A stretch of DNA of 64,000 nucleotides from Microbulbifer agarilyticus (lineage in GTDB: Bacteria > Pseudomonadota > Gammaproteobacteria > Pseudomonadales > Cellvibrionaceae): positions 496,001 to 560,000 of the forward strand of contig NZ_JAHVKO010000003.1 in NCBI RefSeq assembly GCF_019800665.1. Reading direction: 5' to 3'. The position numbers and the translations under genes were made by a program. Of this stretch, positions 42,429 through 51,318 are shown piece after piece. The notes under the pieces are model-generated. The model searched no databases and was not told the DNA's origin. It saw only the letters and a program-made list of their open reading frames with translations. The first letter of the stretch is position 1. Each line of letters begins with the position of its first letter.

Positions 42429-44561
42429 ATGCATAAAACCAAAATAATGCGTCGTACCTTTAAAACCCTCGTGCTCAGTTCCGCAATCGGTGCCATATCC
42501 AGTGGCGCTTATGCGCAACAGTGTCAAACGCCGATTTTTGAAGATAATTTTGATCAGGCCAGCCTCGACACCAACGCCTGGGACATCATGATCGGTGATG
42601 GCTGTAGCTACGGGATTTGTGGCTGGGGTAACAGTGAGCTGCAAAGCTATCAGGCCGAAAATATCACCCTGAACAATGGTGTTATGACCATTGAAGCGCG
42701 CAAGGAGCGTATTCGCGGCTCGCAATACACCTCTGCGCGTATCCGCACTGCGAATATGCCGGGCTCTGGTGAATGGGCATTTGGGCGCTTTGAAGCGCGC
42801 ATGAAATTCCCCGATGGCCAGGGCATGTGGCCGGCCTTCTGGATGTTGCCTACCGACCCGGTAAACGGGTGGCCCATGAGTGGTGAGATCGACATTTTTG
42901 AATCCGTCGGCCAAAGCGCAAATTTCGCCTACGGCACCATCCACTACGGGCAGCCGTGGCCGGATAATTCCCATCAGGGCAACGGCATTATGATGCAGCC
43001 CGGTAAGTGGTCGGACGATTACCACACCTATGCCATTGAATGGGAATCCCACGAAATACGCTGGTATGTGGATAACCTTCTGTACTCGGTAAAAACCCCG
43101 GCGGATGTCTCTCCGGAAGACTGGCCGTTTGATGGCCGGAACAAGTTCCACTTTCTGCTGAACCTCGCCGTCGGTGGTTCCTGGGGCGGTGAGGTGGATG
43201 ATTCCGTAATGCCGCAGCAGCTGAATGTCGACTATGTACGCGTTTATCCGGGCAGCCAGCCGGCACTGAGCGGCAATCACTTGCCGCTGCCGGGCAGTAC
43301 CGAAACCTATAGCGTACTGAATGGATCCGGCAGCCCAACCTGGTCGGTGACCGGCGGTACCATTTCTGGTTCCGGTTCCAGTATTCAGGTGACCTGGGAT
43401 GAGGCGAGTGCGGCAACTACGCAGACACTTACCGTTAATAGCGGTGGTTGTGAGGTTTCCACCGGCATCTACGTCGGTAAAAATCTGAGCACCGAAACCG
43501 TACTGGAAGACTACGACGGCAACAGCCAGATGTCCGTAAGCTCTGCCAGCGGTACTTATAGTGCGGATAACGGTGTGCTCACTTACACCCGCGACGCGGG
43601 GTCTCAGTGGGATGTACTTGCTCACGCGACTTCGGCCATCCCCGATGCCGGTCCCTTTACCCTGGGCGACAAAGCCTTCCAGCTGGATGTGAATAACACC
43701 GATACCGCAATGGTCGGCAAAGAGATTCTTATTCAGCTGGAAAATAGTAACGTTGCTACCCCGAGTAACTATCCTAGCGGCCGTCACAGTGGCTATCGCG
43801 CCTATATTGAGCACGCCAATGGCTGGCAGACCCTACGCCTGCAAATGGCAGACCGTATCGATGGCGCCACCACGGACGCTGATGTAAATGCATTATTGGT
43901 GATGGTGGACCCGGGCAACTTTACCAGCGACACCTATGTGTTGGATAACATTGTGATCCTTGGGGAGGGCGGTACGACTCCTCCGGGTAACAACGCGCCG
44001 GTCGCAGTATTCTCTGAAAGTTGCACCGATCTCGCGTGTACGTTTGACGCCTCCGCAAGTAGCGACAGTGACGGCAGTATTGCCGGCTACAGCTGGGACT
44101 TCGGCGACGGCAATAGCGATATTGGTGTAACCGCAAGCAACAGCTATGCGGCGGCCGGTAGCTACACCGTAACCCTCACCGTCACCGATGATCAGGGCGC
44201 GAGCGATACCGCGAGCAAGGTTGTCAGTGTGAGTGATGGTTCGTCCGGTGGCGAAGCGACCAGTCTGGTGGTGAGTTCCGTGGTAACCGGAACCCAGGAT
44301 GCCGGCCGCGGTGCAAAATCCGGTACCGCGACAGTGACCGTGCTCGACGACTTGGGCAATCCGGTTTCTGGTGCGACCGTTACCGGTGACTTTAGTGGCA
44401 CCTGGAGCGAATCCGCTTCTGCTGTTACCGATGCGAACGGTGTGGCGACACTGGTGACATCAGGCACCGCAAAAGGTGGTGTTACCGTTAACTTCTGTGT
44501 CAGTGATGTAAGCGGTACTCTGGCATTTGATCCCGCATCAAGTGTTAACGTCTGTCAGTAA
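42429..44561 (+). CDS. GH16 endo-beta-1,3-glucanase (laminarinase) with PKD and Ig-like domains
   Basis: Secreted glycoside hydrolase of 710 residues. ATG 42429 follows AGGAAGAG and opens a signal peptide (..LVLSSAIGAISSGAYA). The GH16 domain covers about 28-275; GEIDIFES carries nucleophile Glu153, Asp155 and acid/base Glu158, and WPAFWMLP precedes it, fitting the laminarinase subgroup. After a linker come an Ig-like stretch, a galactose-binding-like module (about 358-513, EDYDGNSQMSVSS..DNIVIL), a PKD domain (521-603, WDFGDG) and a C-terminal Ig-like domain (614-710). It is preceded by the CBM-tethered oxidoreductase, suggesting joint action on laminarin. Confidence 0.93.
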   Translation: MHKTKIMRRTFKTLVLSSAIGAISSGAYAQQCQTPIFEDNFDQASLDTNAWDIMIGDGCSYGICGWGNSELQSYQAENITLNNGVMTIEARKERIRGSQYTSARIRTANMPGSGEWAFGRFEARMKFPDGQGMWPAFWMLPTDPVNGWPMSGEIDIFESVGQSANFAYGTIHYGQPWPDNSHQGNGIMMQPGKWSDDYHTYAIEWESHEIRWYVDNLLYSVKTPADVSPEDWPFDGRNKFHFLLNLAVGGSWGGEVDDSVMPQQLNVDYVRVYPGSQPALSGNHLPLPGSTETYSVLNGSGSPTWSVTGGTISGSGSSIQVTWDEASAATTQTLTVNSGGCEVSTGIYVGKNLSTETVLEDYDGNSQMSVSSASGTYSADNGVLTYTRDAGSQWDVLAHATSAIPDAGPFTLGDKAFQLDVNNTDTAMVGKEILIQLENSNVATPSNYPSGRHSGYRAYIEHANGWQTLRLQMADRIDGATTDADVNALLVMVDPGNFTSDTYVLDNIVILGEGGTTPPGNNAPVAVFSESCTDLACTFDASASSDSDGSIAGYSWDFGDGNSDIGVTASNSYAAAGSYTVTLTVTDDQGASDTASKVVSVSDGSSGGEATSLVVSSVVTGTQDAGRGAKSGTATVTVLDDLGNPVSGATVTGDFSGTWSESASAVTDANGVATLVTSGTAKGGVTVNFCVSDVSGTLAFDPASSVNVCQ

Positions 44562-44579
44562 CAGACACAGAGTTCTACT

Positions 44580-44607
44580 AAAAAACCCGGCCTTGGCCGG
44601 GTTTTTT
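44580..44607. terminator. Rho-independent terminator after the laminarinase gene
   Basis: AAAAAACCCGGCC and GGCCGGGTTTTTT form a 13-bp stem around TT, 18 bases past the stop. Confidence 0.92.
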
Positions 44608-44698
44608 AGTTTTTGAATTTCGCCTCTAGGGAGCATCGTGAGCCGATCGAGCCTGAACTAGAATTACTGAATATTCCCCAGTAATTAAAGGTCTCATA

Positions 44699-45844
44699 GT
44701 GAATCTTCTGAATCAATCTGGCGCGGGAAAGTTGTACGAGAAAAACGACTTTCTGATTCCGGTTCTCTCTGGCGACGCCCATGACATGGGAGTGCAATAT
44801 GGCGCCCTGATGATCGACGCCATGCAAAAAACCTGGGACGTGCTGGTAAAGCCCCAGCTGGATTCCGGAATGCTCACGCAAGAGGAAATGCAGCGCTGGG
44901 CACGCCGGGCCTATATCTCCTGTTCAACACGTAACCGCCAGTGGTACGACGGCGTTGCGCAAGGTTCATCCTGGCCGACAGAGAATGTCTGTATGCTCGA
45001 TCAGGTGATGGAATATGGCATCTTCCAGTCCAAGTGCCATTCCTTCGCCGGTTGCACCTCGATCCTGTCCTGGGGCAAGCACTCCGCCAATGGGAATATG
45101 GTTATCGGGCGCAACATGGACTGGAGCGAAACCTTCAATGAGTTTCCACAGGTGTTGACCGTACGCAAACCCACCGACGGCTCTTATCGCTTTGCCGCGT
45201 TCGGCTGGCCCGGCATGTATTGCCCGTTTACCGTGATTAACGAACATGGCGTATATCTGGATGTGCACGATGGCACGAGTATGGGCGGATCTGTGGTTTA
45301 TGTGGAGCGGCCTTCAATCCTCAACGAGTTGACGGACATAATGAGTGAGGCGCACACACTGTCTAGTCTTATCACGCGGCTAAACGGCATCCTGACCAGC
45401 ACCTCCATGATCCTGTCGATCGGCGATGAGCACCGCGGCGCGTCTATGGAGTGCTCTTCTCTCGGTGGCAACCGTCTGCGCTCACCCGACGATCATTCGC
45501 TGGTGGTGGTGAATTCCTTTATGGGGGAGCACTGGGGGCTGGGTAAGCGCGAGACGGTGAGTAATTCCCTGCGCCGTTTTGCGAATATGACCGAACGCCT
45601 GAAAGAGAATGCCGGCGCGGTAGACGCGGACAAGGTGCGCGAACTCATGGACCTGCGCCTGTTCAATGACGATGGCACTTTCGCGAACAATGGCGGATCA
45701 ACCAAGCCCATCAAGCAGGATGCGGATTTAACCACCCACCAAATGGTCACCGATGTTGCCCAGCGCACCCTGTGGCTGAAGGTGCCAGTGCCCGATTACT
45801 TCAGCGATTGGACCGCCATCGACCTGAAGCAACTATGGAATTGA
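44699..45844 (+). CDS. C45-type autoproteolytic acyltransferase/hydrolase (linear amide hydrolase)
   Basis: Ntn-hydrolase of 381 residues in the C45/choloylglycine hydrolase superfamily. GTG 44699 has AAAGG upstream. The segment GCTSILSWGKHSANGNMVIGRNMDW places the probable nucleophile Cys119, which would become N-terminal after self-cleavage, and the conserved RNMDW. VINEHGVYLDVHDGTSMGG and a downstream VVVNSF complete the pattern. There is no signal peptide. It likely cleaves a non-peptide C-N bond in an amide such as an acylated amino acid or acyl-homoserine lactone; the substrate is not predictable. It converges on the alkylsulfatase gene. Confidence 0.85.
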   Translation: MNLLNQSGAGKLYEKNDFLIPVLSGDAHDMGVQYGALMIDAMQKTWDVLVKPQLDSGMLTQEEMQRWARRAYISCSTRNRQWYDGVAQGSSWPTENVCMLDQVMEYGIFQSKCHSFAGCTSILSWGKHSANGNMVIGRNMDWSETFNEFPQVLTVRKPTDGSYRFAAFGWPGMYCPFTVINEHGVYLDVHDGTSMGGSVVYVERPSILNELTDIMSEAHTLSSLITRLNGILTSTSMILSIGDEHRGASMECSSLGGNRLRSPDDHSLVVVNSFMGEHWGLGKRETVSNSLRRFANMTERLKENAGAVDADKVRELMDLRLFNDDGTFANNGGSTKPIKQDADLTTHQMVTDVAQRTLWLKVPVPDYFSDWTAIDLKQLWN

Positions 45845-45882
45845 GCGTTTCAGGTCGGAGCGATGACTGTGTTTAGATAGGG

Positions 45883-47952
45883 TTACTCCCCGGGCAATTC
45901 GATCACTGCCTCGTAGGGATTTTGCTCCCGCTCCGGCACGGTTTCGGCACTGGGAATCATTGGGAAATTCGGCGTGAAGGTGACCAGAGCCTGGCCGAGC
46001 TGATACAGCAGTTGTACATTGCCATCCGCCTTGGCCGTGCCATCTTCAATCGCCGCTTTCAGCGTCTTCTTGCCCATCATGACCTGCTCGAGGTCGGAGC
46101 GATTGATACGCAAGGTCAGGTCTGGGTCATCAACTTCGAAGCCCTCGATGTTGGTCAGCGTGCCGTCGGACAATTCAATCGCATACTTCTCATCGTTATC
46201 CGGTGTTATCAGGGTCATGCGGAAGCCGAGATCTTCCACTTTTCCTGGGTCAAGACGCACGCCAAGAAAATCCAGAAACTGCCCGGTAGTCATCGCACGA
46301 ATAACGTCGGGGCTGCTGGTGCTGGGCGGAGCACCCTTGGGCAAACCGTTGCGCAGTTCATAAGCGCCCTGCAAAAAGCTGTTGCGCAGGCCGGGGTTCT
46401 CCTGCTGGTAACCAATTTGCTCCCATACATCGGCCAGTAGTAGTCGCGCATCGCGATTGTTGGGTTCTGCCTGTACCAGCTTGTCGAGAATTTCCTGTGC
46501 AAGGAAGTAGTCGCCCGCGTCGTGCAGCTTTTGACCCTCGCGCAGAATTTTGTCCGAGCCGCCCATCATCTTCACATAGAGTGGAGCGGAGTCTGCGGGC
46601 GACAGTGGAATCAGGGTGGCGGGGTTGCCGTCCCAGTAACCCAGGTAGCGATTAATCACTGCGCGGCTGTTGTGCTCTGGTGAACCGTGATAGCCGCGGT
46701 TGTACCACTGCTTGGCGATTCCCTCGGGAGTTTCAAACACATTGTGAATTTGGTTAATGGTAACGCCCTGGTTTGCGTGGAACAGCGAGTAGTTGTTCAT
46801 GTTGGCGTAGAGGTCGCGTTGCCCACGCAGCACTTCCTGTACGCGCTCATTACCCCAGCGTGGCCAGTGGTGAGAGGCCATCATCACATCGGCATTGCGC
46901 CCATAGCGGTACAGCGCGCGGTTGATATGTTGCGACCATACGTGCGGGTCGCGCACCAGCGCGCCGCGCAGGGTGTACACATTGTGGAAAACACCGGTGA
47001 CGTCTTCCCCGGTCCAGTAGACTTTGTCCTTGGGGAACCAGATATGCGCTTGCGAGGGCGCTTCGCCGCCCGGCGTGTTCATGAACTCCATTTCCACGCC
47101 GTCCACCGTCAGCGTTTCAAAGTCGTCTTCGATGATCGTGGTGGGTTGGATCAGGCCGGTCGCGCCATTGGCGACGTTCATATTAAGGCCCTGGCCGGCG
47201 TGGCCAAACGGGCTGGCGGGGAGTTGGGTGCCGTACTGATACTGCACCCGTCGGTTCATGGCGTTGCCGGCGAAAACATTTTCCGACACCGCGTGTTCCA
47301 TAAAGCCACGTGGTGCAATGATCTTCACCTTGCCGGCTTCCACGTCTTTCTCATCGACGATACCGCGCACGCCGCCCCAGTGGTCAACGTGGGAGTGGGA
47401 ATACACCACCGCGACGATCGGGCGTTCTCCCAGCTCCGCATCCACCAGTGCCTTTGCTGCGGCCGCCACCTCCGGTGCCGTTAGCGGGTCCAATACGATC
47501 CAGCCAGTCTTACCGCGCACGAAGGTGATATTGGCAAGGTCGAAGCCGCGCACCTGGTAGAAACCGGGAATCACCTCGAACAGTCCGACCTTCATATTCA
47601 ATCGGGATACCCGCTGTAGCGATGGATGGATGCTCGGGAAATCCTTGTCACTGCGGAAGAAGTCGTAGCGGTCGAGGTCCCACACCACATTGCCTTCCGG
47701 GCCAGTTACCTTCCAGTTGTCCGGCTTGGCGATAAACCCTTTATTGGCTTCGTCAAAGTCGCGCTTGTCGTCGAACGGCAGGTTGGCGCTGTCTTCGGCA
47801 ATCACCTTGAGCGTGTGTTCTGACGGCGGCTTGCCCAGCGGGTCGAAGTGTTTCGGTGCGTCGTCTGCGGCGTGTAGCGGGTAAGTCGCCGAGAGGCCGA
47901 GAATTAAGAACAGGACAAAAAGCGGGCATCGGATATTGTGTGAATTATGCAC
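45883..47952 (-). CDS. Alkyl sulfatase (SdsA1-like, class III zinc sulfatase)
   Basis: Periplasmic metallo-beta-lactamase-fold sulfatase of 689 residues. The start is GTG 47952, which follows GGAAGA by seven bases and opens a signal peptide (..CPLFVLFLILGLSATYPLHA); the frame stays open far upstream but shows no signal there. Seen: YSHSHVDHWGG (zinc residues His186, His188, Asp190, His191), GGEAPSQAHIWFP and TLRGALVRDPHVWS. A central helical dimerisation domain and a C-terminal SCP2-like domain (about 560-680, TLRINRSDLEQVMMGKKTL) complete the SdsA1 layout. It would hydrolyse primary or secondary alkyl sulfates. Confidence 0.94.
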   Translation of the reverse strand: MHNSHNIRCPLFVLFLILGLSATYPLHAADDAPKHFDPLGKPPSEHTLKVIAEDSANLPFDDKRDFDEANKGFIAKPDNWKVTGPEGNVVWDLDRYDFFRSDKDFPSIHPSLQRVSRLNMKVGLFEVIPGFYQVRGFDLANITFVRGKTGWIVLDPLTAPEVAAAAKALVDAELGERPIVAVVYSHSHVDHWGGVRGIVDEKDVEAGKVKIIAPRGFMEHAVSENVFAGNAMNRRVQYQYGTQLPASPFGHAGQGLNMNVANGATGLIQPTTIIEDDFETLTVDGVEMEFMNTPGGEAPSQAHIWFPKDKVYWTGEDVTGVFHNVYTLRGALVRDPHVWSQHINRALYRYGRNADVMMASHHWPRWGNERVQEVLRGQRDLYANMNNYSLFHANQGVTINQIHNVFETPEGIAKQWYNRGYHGSPEHNSRAVINRYLGYWDGNPATLIPLSPADSAPLYVKMMGGSDKILREGQKLHDAGDYFLAQEILDKLVQAEPNNRDARLLLADVWEQIGYQQENPGLRNSFLQGAYELRNGLPKGAPPSTSSPDVIRAMTTGQFLDFLGVRLDPGKVEDLGFRMTLITPDNDEKYAIELSDGTLTNIEGFEVDDPDLTLRINRSDLEQVMMGKKTLKAAIEDGTAKADGNVQLLYQLGQALVTFTPNFPMIPSAETVPEREQNPYEAVIELPGE

Positions 47953-48186
47953 AGGCGGCTCTTCCGGTAGCTTGCGGTACGTGGGGGGTTCAATTGTGAC
48001 TGGAGTATAGACACCGTCCCCCGTATTCCGGCGCCAGGCAGGTTTCCGCAGGCGTTTTTGACAAACCGCATGGCAGCACCGTGCGCGCAATGGCTTGATA
48101 GATGTAATCGTGTCCGCCATCCAATCGGAGCAGACGGTCCCGGTGATATACCTAACCTGACAAATTATGTGTAAGTGAGCTGTGTT

Positions 48187-48360
48187 ATGAGTGAGTCTGA
48201 GATCAAGTGGGATATGGCCGCGGAACTGTCGATGGACTTTGTCCCGGCGTTTGTACGCGGCACTGTAAAGAAGAAAGTGGAGGCCGCCGCGCGTGAACGG
48301 GGCATCGCAGAGATCACCGTCGATTTCATTGAGGAAATCCGCAAAGAAAAAGGCCGCTAA
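48187..48360 (+). CDS. PCP-reductase C-terminal domain peptide
   Basis: A 57-residue cytosolic protein consisting almost only of the PCP_red domain, named from the C-terminus of the protochlorophyllide reductase ChlB/BchB subunit: EIKWDMAAELSMDFVPAFVRGTV, then KKKVEAAARERGIAEITVDFIEEIR. ATG 48187 is the best start. It stands alone with no chlorophyll genes, between the alkylsulfatase (divergent) and a DUF429 gene (co-oriented, 74 bases on). In BchB the domain contacts substrate; as a free peptide its role is unknown. Confidence 0.8.
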   Translation: MSESEIKWDMAAELSMDFVPAFVRGTVKKKVEAAARERGIAEITVDFIEEIRKEKGR

Positions 48361-48434
48361 GTCACGGTTTTGGCCGCCCACTGCCTCTGCTTCCTTTATC
48401 CTAAGGGTGTCAATGTTGGCCTGAACTGGAAGCA

Positions 48435-49232
48435 ATGCACACGGATAAGGATTCTGAAACGCTGTTTATCGGCTGGGATGTAGGCGGCTGGAACTGCGAC
48501 AACAACGCTAACAGCCGCGACGCGCTGGTTGTTCTGGACCGCAGACGCAATGTCCTCGGTCATCCCTGGCGCGGTAACCTGCGAGCCATAATCAACGACG
48601 CCGGTTCCACCCAAGCGTGGTGCCGCGCGTTACTCGATTGCTGTGACGCGCAGCCGGCCGGCGACTTGCCTCCGGTCGTACTGGCAATCGATACCCCGCT
48701 TGGCTTCTCCCAAGCCTTCCAACAGCTGGTCACTGGTGGCCCCGCAGCCGGCGCAATAAATGAATCGGCCACAAACCCCTACCTGTTTCGCTATACGGAA
48801 CAATTCCTCTTTCGACACGGCCTGCGCCCACTGTCTCCCGTCAAAGATATGATCGGCAGCCAAGCCACCAAAGGCATGCATGTACTCGCCCGCTTTGCCC
48901 CTGAGACCACCACTGCCGGCGTTTGGCAGGGTGGCTCTGCACTCACTGCGTTTGAAGCCTATCCATCCGCGTGCAAACCATCGCCATTGGTGCGCAAGCT
49001 ACTAAGGGGTTACCGGAGCAGACCTACGGAGCCCGCTGTGGATGAGTGGCACATGGACGGCTATGAATTTGGTATCGACCATGAAGACAAGCGCGATGCG
49101 CTGTTGTGTGCACTCGTCGCCTGGTTGTTCCATTGCGAGCCGGATGCACTGTGCTTCCCGGATGCGGATACCCCCGCCGGCGAGGGCTGGATATTTGCGC
49201 CGCGGGATGGGCTCAAGTACCTCACAAGCTGA
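48435..49232 (+). CDS. DUF429 family protein (RNase H-like fold)
   Basis: Cytosolic protein of 265 residues. The opening LFIGWDVGGWNCDNNANSRDALVVLD gives the first strand with a conserved Asp, VVLAIDTPLGFSQAF the second acidic strand, and a late HEDKRDALLCALVAWLF the third acidic element, a pattern like RNase H-fold nucleases to which DUF429 is related. No biochemical role is established. It follows the PCP_red peptide on the same strand and is followed by a barrel gene after 137 bases. Confidence 0.75.
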   Translation: MHTDKDSETLFIGWDVGGWNCDNNANSRDALVVLDRRRNVLGHPWRGNLRAIINDAGSTQAWCRALLDCCDAQPAGDLPPVVLAIDTPLGFSQAFQQLVTGGPAAGAINESATNPYLFRYTEQFLFRHGLRPLSPVKDMIGSQATKGMHVLARFAPETTTAGVWQGGSALTAFEAYPSACKPSPLVRKLLRGYRSRPTEPAVDEWHMDGYEFGIDHEDKRDALLCALVAWLFHCEPDALCFPDADTPAGEGWIFAPRDGLKYLTS

Positions 49233-49369
49233 GTGCGGGCTCGGCGGATATACCCCACCTATTGAGGAAAGACACCGTATTCATCCTTGGCTGCGGCAGA
49301 GTGTCTAACTTTGGGGGAGTCTTATTCCGATTCATTCGATCCTCACTTTATGTTTTCACTGGGCACCCA

Positions 49370-50173
49370 ATGACCTATCGGCATCAAATGCGTAGCGGAT
49401 GGTACGTGTTGGCAATCGTGCTTCTTTTGGCCGGGATTGGCTCGCCCTCTATAACCAACGCAAACCCGCTCCCACGTTACGAAGTGTTTGGTGCCGGCCC
49501 TGAGGACCATTGGCTGTTTGGTGTAGAAATGTATCTATGGGGGGCGAGTGTCGGCGGAGAAACCGCATCCGGTGACGATATTGATATCGGCTTTGATGAA
49601 CTGGTTGAAGATCTCAAGTTTGGCTTGATGGGGACCGTCGCTGCATCCCGTGCCCAGTGGACACTTTTTTCAGACGTTATTTATCTGGATGTCGAGGAGG
49701 ATATTCGCCAAACGGTCGTGTTGGATGACATGTCACTGCGGGCGGCGGCGAGTATCGACCTGAAAGGATTTGTTTCCACCACCGGCGGCGCCGTGCGAGT
49801 TTTCGAAAACAATCACTCCCGCCTCAACGTTATGGCGGGGGCTCGTTATCTTTGGCTCGATGGCACAATCGATGTCGATCTCGAGTCATTCCCACGCGTC
49901 AAGATTACGGATACCGGTAAGTTCTGGGACGGCATTGTCGGACTTCGTGGTAAATCAGACATTTCGCCACGCTGGTACCTGACCTATGTTGCCGACATCG
50001 GCGCTGGCGATAGTGACTTCACTTGGCAGGCATTGGCGGCGCTGAACTACAAGTGCCGACGGTTCGACATTGTCGGCGGGTACCGTTACCTGGACTGGGA
50101 CTTCGATAACAATCGTGTGTTTTCCGACGTCAACTTCAGCGGCGTATTTGCGGGCATCAAACTGGCGTTCTAG
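49370..50173 (+). CDS. Outer-membrane barrel protein, paralogue of 37732-38514
   Basis: Predicted barrel of about 267 residues. ATG 49370 or 49388 are both possible; each leads into a signal peptide (WYVLAIVLLLAGIGSPSITNA). The mature protein alternates aromatic strands with turns and ends in GIKLAF. It shares FWDGIVGLRGK, YVADIGAGDSDFTWQALAAL and GGYRYLDWDF landmarks with the barrel encoded after the ubiX-like gene, so they are members of one family about 11 kb apart. No operon is evident; the CurA-like gene follows after 68 bases. Function unknown. Confidence 0.78.
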   Translation: MTYRHQMRSGWYVLAIVLLLAGIGSPSITNANPLPRYEVFGAGPEDHWLFGVEMYLWGASVGGETASGDDIDIGFDELVEDLKFGLMGTVAASRAQWTLFSDVIYLDVEEDIRQTVVLDDMSLRAAASIDLKGFVSTTGGAVRVFENNHSRLNVMAGARYLWLDGTIDVDLESFPRVKITDTGKFWDGIVGLRGKSDISPRWYLTYVADIGAGDSDFTWQALAALNYKCRRFDIVGGYRYLDWDFDNNRVFSDVNFSGVFAGIKLAF

Positions 50174-50241
50174 GTGGCGAGTAATTTCCGTCTTGGTTAC
50201 AGCAAGAGTCAATAAATCACAAGATCCGATTGCAGGTATAT

Positions 50242-51285
50242 ATGAGTCAAAGTCCCGATATAAATCGTCAAATTACGCTGGCGTCCCGTCCCCATGGCGC
50301 GCCCACTCCCAACGATTTCAACTTTATTGAAGCGGCGGTGCCAACCCCAGGTGACGGAGAAATCCTGCTGCGCACCATTTACTTATCGCTCGATCCTTAT
50401 ATGCGCGGGCGCATGAGTGATGCGAAGTCCTATGCGGAACCTGTTGCGATTGGTGAGGTGATGGTAGGGGGCAGCATCTGCCGAGTGGAGGAATCGAAGC
50501 ATCCCGGTTTTACGAAGGGCGACCTGGTGGTGGCCTTTGGCGGCTGGCAAGACTACAGCCTCTCGGATGGCGAGGGGGTAATCAAACTGGATAGTGCTAT
50601 GCCCAACCCATCCTATGGTTTGGGTGTATTGGGTATGCCCGGGTTAACCGCGTATATGGGCCTGATGGATATCGGTCAGCCCAAAGCCGGAGAAACCCTC
50701 GTTGTTGCTGCAGCGACGGGCGCGGTGGGCAGCCTGGTGGGCCAGATTGGGAAAATTCAGGGCTGCAAAGTGGTAGGTATTGCCGGTAGCCAGGAGAAGT
50801 GCGACTACGCGGTGAATGAACTGGGTTTTGATGCCTGCCTGAATCACCATGCGGAGGATCTGGACGAGCAGCTTGCCAAGGCCTGTCCGGCCGGCATTGA
50901 TGTGTATTATGAAAATGTTGGTGGCAAGGTGTTTGATGCGGTGCTGCCCTTAATTAACCCCAAAGCGCGTATTCCACTGTGTGGACTGATCGCCCAATAC
51001 AATGCAACCGAGTTGCCTGCCGGCCCGGATCGCATGCCGATGCTGATGGGTAATCTATTGGTGAAGCGTGCCAAGATGCAGGGCTTTATCGTATTTGACG
51101 ACTACGGGCACCGCTATGACGAATTTCAGCAGGCCATGGTGCCCTGGTTGATGTCGGGGAAAATCAAATACAGGGAAGACAAAGTGACGGGCCTTGAAAA
51201 TGCTGTAGAAGCTTTCATTGGTTTACTGCAAGGTGAAAACTTCGGCAAGCTGGTGGTAGAGGTTGGCCCTGATCAGTTGGCTTAA
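50242..51285 (+). CDS. NADP-dependent oxidoreductase of the MDR family (CurA/leukotriene B4 dehydrogenase-like)
   Basis: Zinc-free medium-chain reductase of 347 residues expected to reduce alpha,beta-unsaturated carbonyls with NADPH. ATG 50242 has AGGT upstream. Seen: NRQITLASRP at the N-terminus, LSLDPYMRGRM (about 45-57), GMPGLTAYMGLMDIGQPKAGETLVVAAATGAVGSLVGQIGK (catalytic Tyr and Rossmann AAxGxVG), and YYENVGGKVFDAVLPL. These are hallmarks of the CurA/PTGR group. It may detoxify reactive enones. The AI-2E family gene follows after 33 bases and is probably co-transcribed. Confidence 0.92.
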   Translation: MSQSPDINRQITLASRPHGAPTPNDFNFIEAAVPTPGDGEILLRTIYLSLDPYMRGRMSDAKSYAEPVAIGEVMVGGSICRVEESKHPGFTKGDLVVAFGGWQDYSLSDGEGVIKLDSAMPNPSYGLGVLGMPGLTAYMGLMDIGQPKAGETLVVAAATGAVGSLVGQIGKIQGCKVVGIAGSQEKCDYAVNELGFDACLNHHAEDLDEQLAKACPAGIDVYYENVGGKVFDAVLPLINPKARIPLCGLIAQYNATELPAGPDRMPMLMGNLLVKRAKMQGFIVFDDYGHRYDEFQQAMVPWLMSGKIKYREDKVTGLENAVEAFIGLLQGENFGKLVVEVGPDQLA

Positions 51286-51318
51286 AGCGCACCTCAGGTG
51301 CCAGAGGAGCGCTTAACG

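Noticed and set aside
40091-43814. Two long minus-strand open frames (about 619 and 494 codons) opposite the di-heme oxidoreductase and laminarinase genes
   Set aside because: The plus-strand products have clear signal peptides and domain motifs; the antisense translations show none and read as composition artefacts.
45883-48435. Longer alkylsulfatase starting upstream of 47952
   Set aside because: The extra 161 codons overlap the divergent PCP-reductase-domain gene, show no signal peptide, and the signal peptide with ribosome-binding site at GTG 47952 marks the true start.
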